DNA of 64,000 nucleotides from Microbacterium sp. LWO12-1.2 (GCF_040675875.1 NZ_JBEGII010000001.1:1426001-1490000), one strand, 5' to 3'. Counted from the stretch's first letter, positions 16,980-25,912 are shown. The notes: a model not told the origin generated them from the sequence alone. Numbers and translations are program-made.

Positions 16980-18218
16980 ATGACCAAGCGCATCGTCGTC
17001 ACCGGCATCGGCGCCACTTCCGCCATCGGCGGTACCGCTCCGGAGAACTGGACCAACCTGCTCGCAGGCATGTCCGGAACCCGCACACTCGAGCACGACT
17101 GGGTGAAGCAGTACGAGCTGCCCGTCACCTTCGCCGCCGAGGCGATGGTACGCCCCGAAGAGGTCCTGCCCCGCCACGAGGCGAAGCGGCTCGACCCCTC
17201 CTCGCAGTTCGCTCTGATCGCCGCACGTGAGGCGTGGGCGGATGCCGGCTCCCCCGAGGTCGCTCCCGAGCGGCTCGGGGTCGATTTCGCCACCGGCATC
17301 GGTGGCCTCTGGACGCTCCTCGACGCCTGGGACACACTGCGCGAGAAGGGCCCGCGGCGCGTCATGCCGCTGACCGTGCCGATGCTGATGGCCAACGCCG
17401 CAGCCGGCAACCTGTCGCTGCAGTTCGAGGCGCGTGCCTATGCGCAGACCGTCGTGAGCGCTTGTGCCTCGAGCACCGAGTCGCTCATCCACGCTTTCCA
17501 TCACCTGCAGGACGGTCTCGCCGACGTCGTGATCGCCGGTGGCACCGAGTCCGCGATCCACCCCATCACCATGGCCTCGTTCTCGTCGGCGCAGGCGCTC
17601 TCGCGCCGCAACGACGATCCGGCCATGGCCTCCCGCCCCGGTGCGATCGACCGTGACGGCTTCGTCATGGGCGAGGGAGCCGCTGTTCTGATCCTCGAGA
17701 CCGAGGAGCACGCCAAGGCTCGCGGCGCGAAGATCTACGCCTACCTGATCGGCGGCGGCATCACCGCAGATTCCTACCACATCACCGGCAATGACCCCGA
17801 AGGTGCCGGTGCTGCGCGTGCCGTGACCCAGGCCCTGGAAGAAGCGGGTGTCACGCCCGATCAGGTCACGCACATCAACGCGCACGCCACCTCGACTCCG
17901 GTCGGCGACCCCAACGAATACGTCGCCCTCAAGCGCGTGTTCGGTGAGCGTCTCAGCGAGATCCCGGTTTCGGCGACCAAGGCCTCCACCGGCCACCTGC
18001 TGGGAGGCACCGGCGCGCTCGAGGCGATCTTCTCGATCCTCGCCCTGCGCGACCGTGTCGCCCCGCCGACCATCAACATGACCGAGCCGGACCCGGCCGT
18101 GCCGTTCCGCCTCTCGGGCGAGCCCACACCTCTCGGAGACGGCCCGCAGATCGCGATCAGCAACTCATTCGGCTTCGGCGGGCACAACGCCGTCGTGGCC
18201 TTCGCCAGCGTCGACTGA
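16980..18218 (+). CDS. fabF: Beta-ketoacyl-ACP synthase II
   Basis: A 412-aa elongating condensing enzyme. Cys162 (VSACASSTES), His302 (INAHATSTPVGD), Lys334 and His339 (ATKASTGHLLGG) form the KAS II active site. ACAGGAA precedes the ATG. It is the last gene of the fab cluster and ends before a strong terminator. Confidence 0.95.
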   Translation: MTKRIVVTGIGATSAIGGTAPENWTNLLAGMSGTRTLEHDWVKQYELPVTFAAEAMVRPEEVLPRHEAKRLDPSSQFALIAAREAWADAGSPEVAPERLGVDFATGIGGLWTLLDAWDTLREKGPRRVMPLTVPMLMANAAAGNLSLQFEARAYAQTVVSACASSTESLIHAFHHLQDGLADVVIAGGTESAIHPITMASFSSAQALSRRNDDPAMASRPGAIDRDGFVMGEGAAVLILETEEHAKARGAKIYAYLIGGGITADSYHITGNDPEGAGAARAVTQALEEAGVTPDQVTHINAHATSTPVGDPNEYVALKRVFGERLSEIPVSATKASTGHLLGGTGALEAIFSILALRDRVAPPTINMTEPDPAVPFRLSGEPTPLGDGPQIAISNSFGFGGHNAVVAFASVD

Positions 18219-18229
18219 CGATCCTATGA

Positions 18230-18264
18230 AAAGAGGCCCTCGGATCATCTCCGGGGGCCTCTTT
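18230..18264. terminator. Terminator between fabF and the convergent yczE-like gene
   Basis: AAAGAGGCCC and GGGCCTCTTT form a 10-bp stem. A- and T-runs flank both sides, so it can serve both convergent genes. Confidence 0.85.
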
Positions 18265-18281
18265 CGTACCATCGCGCCGCT

Positions 18282-18947
18282 CTATGCGACGGGCTCCCGC
18301 AGGAGACGGTGCGAGCGCGCGTTCCGGAGCGCCGTGATCCGCGGGAGGAACCATCCGACGAGCGGCCCGATGCCCAGGGCGAAGAGCACGGTGCCGACTC
18401 CCACGGGACCCCCGAGCACGAACCCGACGACGAGGACGCTGCCTTCGATGAGCGTGCGCACGATCCAGACGGACCATCCGGTGCGACGTACGAGTCCGGT
18501 CATCAGCCCGTCGCGCGGGCCGGGCCCGAAGTTCGCCGAGATGTAGAGACCTGTCGCAAACGCCAGGAGCACCAGGCCGAGCAGGAACATCGGCGCCCCC
18601 ACCCAGATCGACGGAGGCGCCGGGATGACCGCCAGCGTCAGATCGGCGCTCGGACCGATCAGCAGAGCGTTGAGGAGTGTGCCCAGCCCGACGCGCTGAC
18701 GCAGCGGGATCCAGAGCAGCAGCACCACGACCGCGACGAGGTTGGTCACGATGCCGTACCCGAGCCCCGACTGTCCTGCGACGCCGAGCGCGAGCACGTC
18801 CCAAGGCGAGACACCGATTCCGCCACGCACCATCAATCCCAGCGCGACTCCGTAGAGGAAGAGACCGACGACGAGCTGCAGGCCGCGTTCGGCCAGGTCC
18901 CCGCGGCTGGTCGCGGTGATGGGGAGGAAGAGCGAACGAAGGTGCAT
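18282..18947 (-). CDS. YczE/YyaS/YitT-family membrane protein
   Basis: A 221-aa membrane protein with five to six hydrophobic segments and family features GIGVSPWDVLALG, GPGPRDGLMTGL and RTLIEG. YczE-like genes are commonly divergent from MocR-type regulators, as here, where the regulator starts 95 bp away. The transported substrate is not established. Start: ATG at 18947 with GGAGGG directly before it; the longer frame to 19010 runs through the regulator's operator region. Confidence 0.85.
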   Translation of the reverse strand: MHLRSLFLPITATSRGDLAERGLQLVVGLFLYGVALGLMVRGGIGVSPWDVLALGVAGQSGLGYGIVTNLVAVVVLLLWIPLRQRVGLGTLLNALLIGPSADLTLAVIPAPPSIWVGAPMFLLGLVLLAFATGLYISANFGPGPRDGLMTGLVRRTGWSVWIVRTLIEGSVLVVGFVLGGPVGVGTVLFALGIGPLVGWFLPRITALRNARSHRLLREPVA

Positions 18948-18986
18948 CCCTCCATGGTGGATGCCGACACAGGGCTGCGACCGAGA

Positions 18987-19025
18987 CCACTCCACGAGAA
19001 GTGGCCTCACTATTCGAGTCCACTT
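18987..19025. promoter_or_regulatory. CCACT half-sites in the yczE/MocR divergent region
   Basis: CCACT at 18987-18991 and 19020-19024 are direct repeats 33 nt apart, about three helical turns. AAGTGG at 18999-19004 is the inverted copy. Spaced direct repeats are typical of MocR-type operators; the match to this regulator is inferred from position. Confidence 0.4.
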
Positions 19026-19042
19026 TGCGGCATCCTGGAGAC

Positions 19043-20446
19043 ATGACCTCTCGACTCGTGGAACACCTCGGAGCGCAGAACGTCGCCGGCGCGACGGCCA
19101 CGGCGCTGGCCGGACACGTGCGAGCCCTGATCCTCGACGGCCGCCTCACGGTCGGAGAGCGACTGCCCAGCGAGCGCTCCCTCGCTCTCGAGCTGCGCCG
19201 TTCGCGGTCGACGATCACGCGCGTGTACGGGCTGCTCGAACAAGACGGCTACGTCAGCCGTCTGCACGGCGGGAATACGCGCGTGGCACTCCCCCGGGTC
19301 TCCGTCTCGCCGAGCACCCCAGAGCAGGAATCGGCGATAGACCTGTCGATCGCCTCGATGGACTCGACCCCGGGACTGTACGACGCGACCGTGCGGTCGC
19401 TCCCCCGTCTCGCCGCACTGCGCGGCACCAGCGGCTACTCACCGCGCGGCCTGCCTGAGCTCCGCGACGCCGTCGCCCGGCGATTCACACAGCGGGGCGT
19501 CGATACCTCGGCCGATGAGATCATCATCACCTCCGGAGCCCTGAACGCCTTCAACCTCGTGCTCGCGACGATCGGTCGGCGCGGAGAGCACGCGCTCGTC
19601 GAGCAGCCCACGTTCCCCCATGCGCTGGAGGCGATGCACCGGCACGGGTACCGGATGCTGCCGACCCCGGTCGATGTCGATGGATGGGACCCACGACACC
19701 TGACCGAGGTACTGCTCTCCTATCGGCCGCACCTGGCCTACCTGATCCCTGACTTCCACAACCCGACGGGCGCCACCCTGCCGGACACCGATCGGGAACG
19801 CATCGCGACCACAGCCCGCAGCGCCGGCACGCTCCTGATCGTCGACGAGACGACCGCCGAGCTCGACATCGATCGTGGATGGGCTCCGCTCCCAATGGCG
19901 GCCTACAACCCCCACGTGATCACGGTCGGGTCGATGTCGAAGATCGCCTGGGGCGGCATGCGACTCGGGTGGATCCGCGCCGAACGCTCGCTCATCACCC
20001 GGCTGCTCGCCGCGCGTCTCAGCTTCGAACTCGGCACGGCACTCCTCGAGCAGTGCATCGCCGTGGAACTGCTCGCCGAGATGTCGGCGCTCACCGCACA
20101 CGTCCGAGAACGCCTGAGTGCGGGCCGAGCCGCGGTCAGCGCCGGCCTGGACGCCATCGATGGGATCCGCATGCCGCAGACCGCGGGAGGACTGTCCGCG
20201 TGGGTCGATCTCGGCGCGCCGGTGTCCACGCAGCTGTCCCTCGCGGCACGCGAGCGCGAGCTCATCCTGCCGCCCGGGCCGCGATTCACAACCGGCGGCG
20301 TGCTGGAGCGACGTCTGCGTATCCCGATCACGCTGCCGCCTGAGCGCACGGCCGCTGCGATGGAACGGCTCCGGCTCGCCTGGGACGACCTGCATGGCGG
20401 AGCAGTCCCGCGGCCGGGGGAGCTCCCGCGGGCGGCAGTGATCTGA
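19043..20446 (+). CDS. MocR-family regulator (GntR wHTH fused to aminotransferase-like domain)
   Basis: A 467-aa regulator. Residues 15-80 are a GntR-type winged helix (LPSERSLALELRRSRSTITR). Residues about 100-460 have a class I aminotransferase fold that binds pyridoxal phosphate, with Lys300 in SMSKIAWGG, Asn240 in DFHNPTG and Asp268 in IVDET. It probably controls the divergent YczE-like gene, a known MocR pairing. Start: ATG at 19043 with TGGAG just upstream. Confidence 0.92.
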   Translation: MTSRLVEHLGAQNVAGATATALAGHVRALILDGRLTVGERLPSERSLALELRRSRSTITRVYGLLEQDGYVSRLHGGNTRVALPRVSVSPSTPEQESAIDLSIASMDSTPGLYDATVRSLPRLAALRGTSGYSPRGLPELRDAVARRFTQRGVDTSADEIIITSGALNAFNLVLATIGRRGEHALVEQPTFPHALEAMHRHGYRMLPTPVDVDGWDPRHLTEVLLSYRPHLAYLIPDFHNPTGATLPDTDRERIATTARSAGTLLIVDETTAELDIDRGWAPLPMAAYNPHVITVGSMSKIAWGGMRLGWIRAERSLITRLLAARLSFELGTALLEQCIAVELLAEMSALTAHVRERLSAGRAAVSAGLDAIDGIRMPQTAGGLSAWVDLGAPVSTQLSLAARERELILPPGPRFTTGGVLERRLRIPITLPPERTAAAMERLRLAWDDLHGGAVPRPGELPRAAVI

Positions 20447-20469
20447 GACGGCGCCGTCCCGCCCGCGCA

Positions 20470-20511
20470 GACGAAGACCCCGTCGCTGTCTCCAGGGGCG
20501 GGGTCCTCGTC
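20470..20511. terminator. Hairpin terminator between the MocR gene and the DUF3145 gene
   Basis: GACGAAGACCCCG (20470-20482) pairs with CGGGGTCCTCGTC (20499-20511) with one mismatch. The loop is 16 nt. It separates convergent genes. Confidence 0.7.
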
Positions 20512-20608
20512 ATGTGGAGCGGGGAAACGTCTTCTCAGCGTCCGGGATGAATCACCGGCATCCGATACTCACGCCTCCCCCGCTCCAGGTCTGTGTCGTG
20601 GTCGCGAA

Positions 20609-21112
20609 CTAGCCGACCTTGTGCAGCCAGACGACACGAGCGTCGTCGCTGGCGTGGCGGAACGGCTCCAGCTCTTCGTCCCAGGCGGATCCGAGCGCGA
20701 TGTCCAGCTCGCGCTGCAGCTCGATCGCACTCCCGGCCGCGATCTCCATCGCGTAGCGGATGCGGTCTTCACCGATCACGATGTTGCCGGCCGCATCGGT
20801 CTGCGCGTAGTGGATGCCGAGGTCCGGGGTGTGCAGCCAGCGTCCACCGTCGCTGCGGGGCGTCGGATCCTCCGTCACTTCGAAACGGAGGTGCTCCCAG
20901 CCGCGGATCGCGGTCGCGAGAGCGGCGCCGGTGCCGACCGGACCGTCCCAGTAGAACTCCGCACGGCGAGCACCGTCGAGCACCGGCTGGTCAGTCCAGT
21001 CGAAATTCACCGCACGCCCGATAGCGCGACCCACCGCCCATTCCAGGTGCGGGCAGAGCGCGCGAGGCGCAGAGTGGACGTACACCACTCCGCGTGCGTA
21101 AGCCGTCGCCAT
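20609..21112 (-). CDS. DUF3145 family protein
   Basis: A 167-aa cytosolic protein with the family opening ATAYARGVVYVHSAPRALCP and later GWEHLRFEVTEDPTP and IGEDRIR. DUF3145 is widespread in actinobacteria and has no assigned function. GGAGAGATC stands before the ATG. It has no operon partner; the next upstream gene on the same strand ends beyond a strong terminator. Confidence 0.9.
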   Translation of the reverse strand: MATAYARGVVYVHSAPRALCPHLEWAVGRAIGRAVNFDWTDQPVLDGARRAEFYWDGPVGTGAALATAIRGWEHLRFEVTEDPTPRSDGGRWLHTPDLGIHYAQTDAAGNIVIGEDRIRYAMEIAAGSAIELQRELDIALGSAWDEELEPFRHASDDARVVWLHKVG

Positions 21113-21234
21113 GATCTCTCCGTTTCATCAGGTGCGTCTTCCCCAACGACCTGAACCACGAAGTGGCGAGAATATGCGGTTGTGGGCCCATTCTCGCCCA
21201 CTGCGGGCGAAATCACAAGCATGTAGTTCCGACG

Positions 21235-21268
21235 ACGAAGGCCCCGGTCGCGAGACCGGGGCCTTCGT
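21235..21268 (-). terminator. 15-bp perfect hairpin with GCGA tetraloop
   Basis: ACGAAGGCCCCGGTC and its exact complement around a GCGA loop of the GNRA type. It lies 51 bp past the stop of the minus-strand gene at 21320-22093. Its arm resembles those of the hairpins at 20470 and 25913. Confidence 0.85.
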
Positions 21269-21319
21269 ACTGCAGTGGGCTCAGCGACCGAGAGGTCTGA
21301 GCCGGCGAATCGGCGAGGC

Positions 21320-22093
21320 TCAGGCCTCGCTCATCGCCTGCTTCACCTGCTGGCCCTTGGCCGCGTAGTAGGCAGCGCGTGCGGCATCCTTGCGGGCCTG
21401 CTCTGCGTAGCCGTGCTCCAGCACGTCCTGAGCGACCTCGTAGTTGGGGACGTCGTCGGTGCCGTTGTACTTCTCGATGTACGCGTCGAGCTCAGGGCCC
21501 GATGTCCACGAGGTGATCAGGCAGTAGCGCGGCTCGTCGCCGTTGTGCGTGGCGGCGTGCCACAGGCGCTGCGTGTCGACGATGAGCTGAGCACCGGCCG
21601 GAAGCGCGATGCGGTACTCGATGCTCGGGTCGGTGCGGTTCTCGCGCAGGACGAAGTAGCTGTCCTTGTCGTCGGTCAGGTTGAAGAACCCGCGCACGAC
21701 CCAGCCGGTGCCGTCCGGGTTGAGACGGTTGTTGTCGTCCTGGTGCAGGTTGTAGAGGCAGTCGCCGTACGGCGTGGGCTGCAGCTCGATCACGCGGCAG
21801 CGGCCGACGTTCGCACCCGGCTCCTGCGCGCGACGCGTCAGGTTCGGAGCCTTCGCGGTCTGCGAGTCGATCCAAACGCCGTCCTTGTCGGTGCGCGGCG
21901 GCTTGTGGTTCCAGAAGCCGTTGCACTCGATGTCGCCGAAGGCACTGGCGAGCGGAGCGAAGCGGGTGTCACCCGACGACTTCCAGTCGTTGTACTCGAT
22001 GTCGAGCCACTCCTTGGGGTCGAGCTCCTGGTTGTAGCTGTCGAGGACGACGAAGCCCTTTTCCTCGAGTGCAGCGGATTTGATGTATCCCAT
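21320..22093 (-). CDS. Putative 2-oxoglutarate/Fe(II)-dependent oxygenase-like protein
   Basis: A 257-aa cytosolic protein that I do not recognise as a named family. It shows an iron-binding facial triad pattern: His117-x-Asp119 (in NLHQDD), His179 (in RLWHAATHN), 60 residues later, and Arg189 (in EPRYCLITSW) ten residues after that, where 2-oxoglutarate is usually bound. A jelly-roll-like run of beta strands (WVVRGFFNL, SYFVLREN, YRIALPAGAQLIVD) joins them. A DtxR/IdeR-like box lies in its promoter region (22146-22164). GAAAGGAC lies 13 nt before the ATG, with a stray ATG-ACC-TAG between. A metal-free cupin-like protein is the alternative. Confidence 0.6.
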   Translation of the reverse strand: MGYIKSAALEEKGFVVLDSYNQELDPKEWLDIEYNDWKSSGDTRFAPLASAFGDIECNGFWNHKPPRTDKDGVWIDSQTAKAPNLTRRAQEPGANVGRCRVIELQPTPYGDCLYNLHQDDNNRLNPDGTGWVVRGFFNLTDDKDSYFVLRENRTDPSIEYRIALPAGAQLIVDTQRLWHAATHNGDEPRYCLITSWTSGPELDAYIEKYNGTDDVPNYEVAQDVLEHGYAEQARKDAARAAYYAAKGQQVKQAMSEA

Positions 22094-22145
22094 GATCTAG
22101 GTCATGTCCTTTCATCGGGGGCCAGCACGTTTTAACAGGCCCTGA

Positions 22146-22164
22146 TAAGGCAAGCCTAACAGCG
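22146..22164. promoter_or_regulatory. DtxR/IdeR-like iron box
   Basis: TAAGGCAAGCCTAACAGCG matches 13 of 19 positions of the DtxR consensus TWAGGTTAGSCTAACCTWA, with the core AGGCAAGCCTAAC best kept. It lies 53 bp upstream of the oxygenase-like gene on the minus strand and over its likely promoter, and about 40 bp upstream of the likely -10 (TAGACT, 22206-22211) of the plus-strand gene. Confidence 0.5.
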
Positions 22165-22269
22165 AGGCCCGTACGGCCCTCCGAGGGCCGCCGTGAATAA
22201 CCGAATAGACTGAATCGGGCGCCCGGCGAGTCCTCGGCGCCGCGCGCTACGGGAGGACGAGACACCAGC

Positions 22270-24270
22270 ATGAGCACCGCCACCAACGTCGAGGCGACAG
22301 CAGTCAGCACGATCGAGTGGCTCGCAGCCGGTTCCACCACCATCGTCGTTCCCGTGTACCAGCGTCAGTATCGCTGGGACATCGGCGGATGCGAACGCCT
22401 GCTCTCCGACGTGCGCGCCGTCGCCGCAGAAGACGACGCGCACCGGCACTTCATCGGGTCGATCCTCTCCGCCCACGACTCCGCAGGCGACAGCGACCTG
22501 ATCCTCATCGACGGCCAGCAGCGCATCACCACGCTGATGCTCTTGATCGCCGCCCTCCACCACTCGGTGAAGGAGGTGGACCCCGCACTGGCTTCCGAAC
22601 TCGAACGCGTGCTGATCCGACAGGACGATCCGACCCGCACCAAGCTGCGCCCGCACGACGCCTGGGCGGAGCTGTACGAGTCCGTGGTGCTGGATCGCCG
22701 CGGGGACGCGGACCGCGAGTCGCGGTTCGACGACAACTACGCGTTCTTCCGGAGCCAGATCCACGCGGAGGAAGCGCCGTCGGTCTGGCGCGGCCTGCAG
22801 AAGCTCGAGCATGTGTCGATCACGCTCGGCGCGGAGGCGAACGCGCAGCAGATCTTCGAGAGCCTCAACTCCACGGGCGAACCACTGCGCGATCATGAGC
22901 TGATCCACAACTACATCCTGATGGGTCTCACCCACACCGAGCAGCTCGACGTCGAGGGACGGTTCTGGCTGCCGATCGAGCAGTACACCGGCGAGGCGAT
23001 CGGTGCCTTCTGGCGCCACTACCTTGTCATGACGACGGGTCGCGAGGTGGCCGCGAACGGCGAGCACGGCGTGTACAGCGCCTTCCGTCACTCGTTCCCG
23101 CACGTCGACGTCGAACATCTCCAGGCGCACGCCGAGGTCTGGCGCCACTACGCGGAGATCTACGGCATCCTGCTCGACCCGTCGCAGGAGGGCGATCCGG
23201 AGATCGCGCGTCAACTCCGTCACGTCAACACCTTCGGGCGCGCTGCCTACCCGTTGGTGCTGAGCGTGTACAGCGACTATTCCCGCGGCATCGTCGGGCG
23301 CGAAGAACTCCTCGAGACGCTGGACTGGATCCAGGCGCTCTACCTCCGCCGCACGCTGGTGAACCTCCCCACGGAGCGGCTGATCGCACGCCTCTGCCGA
23401 GCCCGGGAGCAGGGTCGCGACGCCCTGGCGCGCGCGCTCGCCCGCATCACCCCGTCGGACGAACGCGTGAGCGCCGTGCTGAAGTACAGCGAGCTGCCCC
23501 ACGCCGCCTATGTGCTCGGCCGGCTGCAGGGCGTCGATGACACGGAGGGCTTCGAAATCGAGCACATCGTTCCCCCTGTTCCCGGCGACGCCTGGTCCGG
23601 CGATGGCGAACGGGCATGGAGCGAGTACAGCGACGACGAGCAGAACAGTCACCGCGCCCTCGCCCCGACTCTGGGAAACCTGACGCTTCTCGAACAGCCG
23701 CTGACCGAGCGCGTCTTCGGGGCCTCCTATCCGGTCAAGCGCGCGGACGCGTACTCCCGCAGCGCCGTCCCCGCAACGCGCGACCTCGAGGGCATCCCCG
23801 CGTGGGACACGGCCGCGATCACGAGCCGCACCGTCCGTCTCACGGCGGACCTGCTGCGTATCTGGGCCCGCCCTGCTCTCCCCGAGATCGACGATGACGG
23901 CCTGACCCCGATCCTGGATGCCGTGCGCCGGCGCGGGTGGCCGGCCGGGTGGGAGCGCGAGTTCGACTACGTGGAGTACCGCGGCGAGCGGTGGGAGGTG
24001 TACGACGTCAAGCACCTCTTCAACCGCGTGTTCCGGCGGGCGTGGACCGACACACGCCCCGCCGCCATCCGCTACTGCGCCCAGCACGGCGGCCCCATCT
24101 ACGACGCGATGGCGTGGAAGGGCCAATGGGATGCCCTGGACGACACGCACTTCCTCTACATGGGGTGGGACTCCAACTACATGATGAACGCCGTGCAGGG
24201 AGTCCTGGACGAGTCCGGCATCGCCGCCGAGGTGTTCGTCAAGTACTCCTACATCGGGAACGTGATGTAG
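22270..24270 (+). CDS. DUF262-DUF1524 fusion, GmrSD-like type IV restriction candidate
   Basis: A 666-aa cytosolic protein. The N-terminal DUF262 (ParB/sulfiredoxin-like nucleotide-hydrolysing) domain has VPVYQRQYRWD near 27-37, FIGSI, and the key DGQQR at 81-85. A His-Me finger nuclease (DUF1524) follows, with EHIVPP around residue 432 and LGNLTLLEQ around 470. In GmrSD these two parts act together to cut modified phage DNA, and SspE is built similarly. Residues about 555-664 form a further conserved-looking domain (YVEYRGERWEVYDVKHLF) I cannot name. GGGAGGACG precedes the ATG. No partner defence gene is adjacent. Confidence 0.85.
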   Translation: MSTATNVEATAVSTIEWLAAGSTTIVVPVYQRQYRWDIGGCERLLSDVRAVAAEDDAHRHFIGSILSAHDSAGDSDLILIDGQQRITTLMLLIAALHHSVKEVDPALASELERVLIRQDDPTRTKLRPHDAWAELYESVVLDRRGDADRESRFDDNYAFFRSQIHAEEAPSVWRGLQKLEHVSITLGAEANAQQIFESLNSTGEPLRDHELIHNYILMGLTHTEQLDVEGRFWLPIEQYTGEAIGAFWRHYLVMTTGREVAANGEHGVYSAFRHSFPHVDVEHLQAHAEVWRHYAEIYGILLDPSQEGDPEIARQLRHVNTFGRAAYPLVLSVYSDYSRGIVGREELLETLDWIQALYLRRTLVNLPTERLIARLCRAREQGRDALARALARITPSDERVSAVLKYSELPHAAYVLGRLQGVDDTEGFEIEHIVPPVPGDAWSGDGERAWSEYSDDEQNSHRALAPTLGNLTLLEQPLTERVFGASYPVKRADAYSRSAVPATRDLEGIPAWDTAAITSRTVRLTADLLRIWARPALPEIDDDGLTPILDAVRRRGWPAGWEREFDYVEYRGERWEVYDVKHLFNRVFRRAWTDTRPAAIRYCAQHGGPIYDAMAWKGQWDALDDTHFLYMGWDSNYMMNAVQGVLDESGIAAEVFVKYSYIGNVM

Positions 24271-24316
24271 TCGAGACGACCTGCAGGCACCGTATCGAGG
24301 GCGCTAGGCTCGATGG

Positions 24317-25564
24317 GTGAGCACCGTTGTCCGTCACCTGCTGGATCTGACCGTCGAAGAGCACACGCTCACCGTCCCGCTGGTCTGGGGTGATCCCTCG
24401 GATGGCCGCACGATCGACATCTTCGCCGCCGTCGTCTCCCGCGAGGGCGGAGAGACTCTCCCCTACCTGGTGTTCCTGCAGGGAGGGCCTGGCCATGAGG
24501 CGCCCCGGCCGTTCCACCGCTCCACCGCCCCTGCCTGGCTCGACGAGGCACTCGCGCACTACCGGCTGGTGTTGCTCGACCAGCGCGGCACGGGACGCTC
24601 CACCCCGGTCGGCGACACCGACCTGGAACGTGGTTCCGCTGCGGTCGCCGAGCACCTGACCCACCTGCGCGCCGATGCCATCGTCCGCGACTGCGAGGCG
24701 ATGCGCGCGCACCTGGGAGCCGACACCTGGAGTGTGCTCGGACAGTCGTTCGGCGGCTTCACGACGCTGGCCTATCTCTCGACGGACAGCTCCTCGCTCG
24801 CTGACGTCTACATCACGGGCGGACTCAGCGCGGTCGGCAGGAACCCGGACGACGTGTACGCCCTCTGCTACGACAAAATGCGCACCGCGTCGGAGCGGTA
24901 CTACCGGCGCTTCCCCGAGCACCGGGACGTGATGCGTGGCCTCGTCGACCTCGCTGCGGCCGGCAAGATCGTGCTCCCGGACGGTGAGGTCGTGTCGCCC
25001 TCGCGGTTGCGGTCGGTCGGCTCCGCGCTCGGCACCGACGACGGCTGGCAGACCGTGTGGTCGCTGCTGGAGCGCGATCCCGCCTCGAACGCCTTCCGCC
25101 ATGACCTCATGCATGCGATGCCGTACGACGGTCGCAACCCCCTGTACTTCGCGTTCCACGAGTCGAGCTACGCCGACGGCCACGCGACACGCTGGTCGGC
25201 GGAGCGCACGGAACCGGCGGACTTCCGCGACGACACCACCCTGTTCACCGGCGAGCACATCCGCCGCGAATGGACCGAGAGCGTGCCGGCGTTCCAGCCC
25301 TGGCGCGAGGTAGCGCTCGAACTGGCCGAGTTCGAGTGGCCGAAGATCTACGATGCGGCTGCCATCGCCGCGTCGGGCGCGACCGGTGCGGCTGCGGTCT
25401 ACGTGAACGACGTCTACGTACCGATGGAGTACTCGCTGGAGACGGCGCGCCTGCTGCCCGGGGTGCAGCTGTGGGTGACCAGCGAGCACGAGCACAACGG
25501 CCTCCGCTCCGGACCGGTGCTGAGCAGGCTCATCGACCTCGCGCAGGGCCGCCGCATCCGCTGA
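24317..25564 (+). CDS. Alpha/beta hydrolase, proline iminopeptidase-like (S33)
   Basis: A 415-aa serine hydrolase expected to remove N-terminal proline from peptides. Oxyanion motif LQGGPG (54-59), LLDQRGTGRS (87-96), nucleophile Ser144 in GQSFGG, and His near the C-terminus in SEHEHNG. Length fits the larger actinobacterial S33 aminopeptidases. Start: GTG at 24317 has no Shine-Dalgarno but TAGGCT (24305-24310) ends 6 nt before it, the leaderless pattern. Alternative: another S33 hydrolase with a non-peptide substrate. Confidence 0.87.
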   Translation: MSTVVRHLLDLTVEEHTLTVPLVWGDPSDGRTIDIFAAVVSREGGETLPYLVFLQGGPGHEAPRPFHRSTAPAWLDEALAHYRLVLLDQRGTGRSTPVGDTDLERGSAAVAEHLTHLRADAIVRDCEAMRAHLGADTWSVLGQSFGGFTTLAYLSTDSSSLADVYITGGLSAVGRNPDDVYALCYDKMRTASERYYRRFPEHRDVMRGLVDLAAAGKIVLPDGEVVSPSRLRSVGSALGTDDGWQTVWSLLERDPASNAFRHDLMHAMPYDGRNPLYFAFHESSYADGHATRWSAERTEPADFRDDTTLFTGEHIRREWTESVPAFQPWREVALELAEFEWPKIYDAAAIAASGATGAAAVYVNDVYVPMEYSLETARLLPGVQLWVTSEHEHNGLRSGPVLSRLIDLAQGRRIR

Positions 25565-25621
25565 GCACAGATCCTCCGCGAGGAGGATGTCGCGCGCAGA
25601 ACGGCGGCCTATCCTGGCCAC

Positions 25622-25906
25622 ATGCGCGATGTGCTGGGCTGGGCGACCGTTATCGGTGTGCTGATCGCCGGTCCCGCGCTGCTCATCTTCGGGATGATGC
25701 ACACGTTCTCACGCAAGCCGGTGGAGGAGAAGTACGAGGGGCTCAGCGCCGGCGGGCTCGGCGGCGCCTTCGACGCCATCTGGTCTCCTTCGGCGCATGA
25801 AGCGGGGATGGAACGAGACCGCCAGACACAGCGCACCGCACCGGCGCCCGCTCCCGGCGACCCGCCGAGTCCGATCGCCGAAGGACGCATCACCCTCGAC
25901 CTCTGA
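25622..25906 (+). CDS. Small single-span membrane protein of unknown function
   Basis: A 94-aa protein with one hydrophobic segment near the N-terminus (WATVIGVLIAGPALLIFG) and a polar, Pro-rich tail. The tail begins RKPVEEKYEGLSAGGLGGAFDAIWSPSAHEA in outline (a conserved-looking patch), then turns disordered. No family recognised. The start is supported by TATCCT at 25610-25615, 6 nt before the ATG. It ends 6 bp before a bidirectional terminator. Confidence 0.75.
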   Translation: MRDVLGWATVIGVLIAGPALLIFGMMHTFSRKPVEEKYEGLSAGGLGGAFDAIWSPSAHEAGMERDRQTQRTAPAPAPGDPPSPIAEGRITLDL

Positions 25907-25912
25907 GCGACG

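Noticed and set aside
22097-22105. Mini-frame ATG-ACC-TAG between the Shine-Dalgarno and the start of the oxygenase-like gene.
   Set aside because: Shine-Dalgarno is only 1 nt from this ATG, too close to start there; likely chance.
22156-24150. 664-codon minus-strand open frame.
   Set aside because: Antisense to the DUF262-DUF1524 gene and without any recognisable motif.
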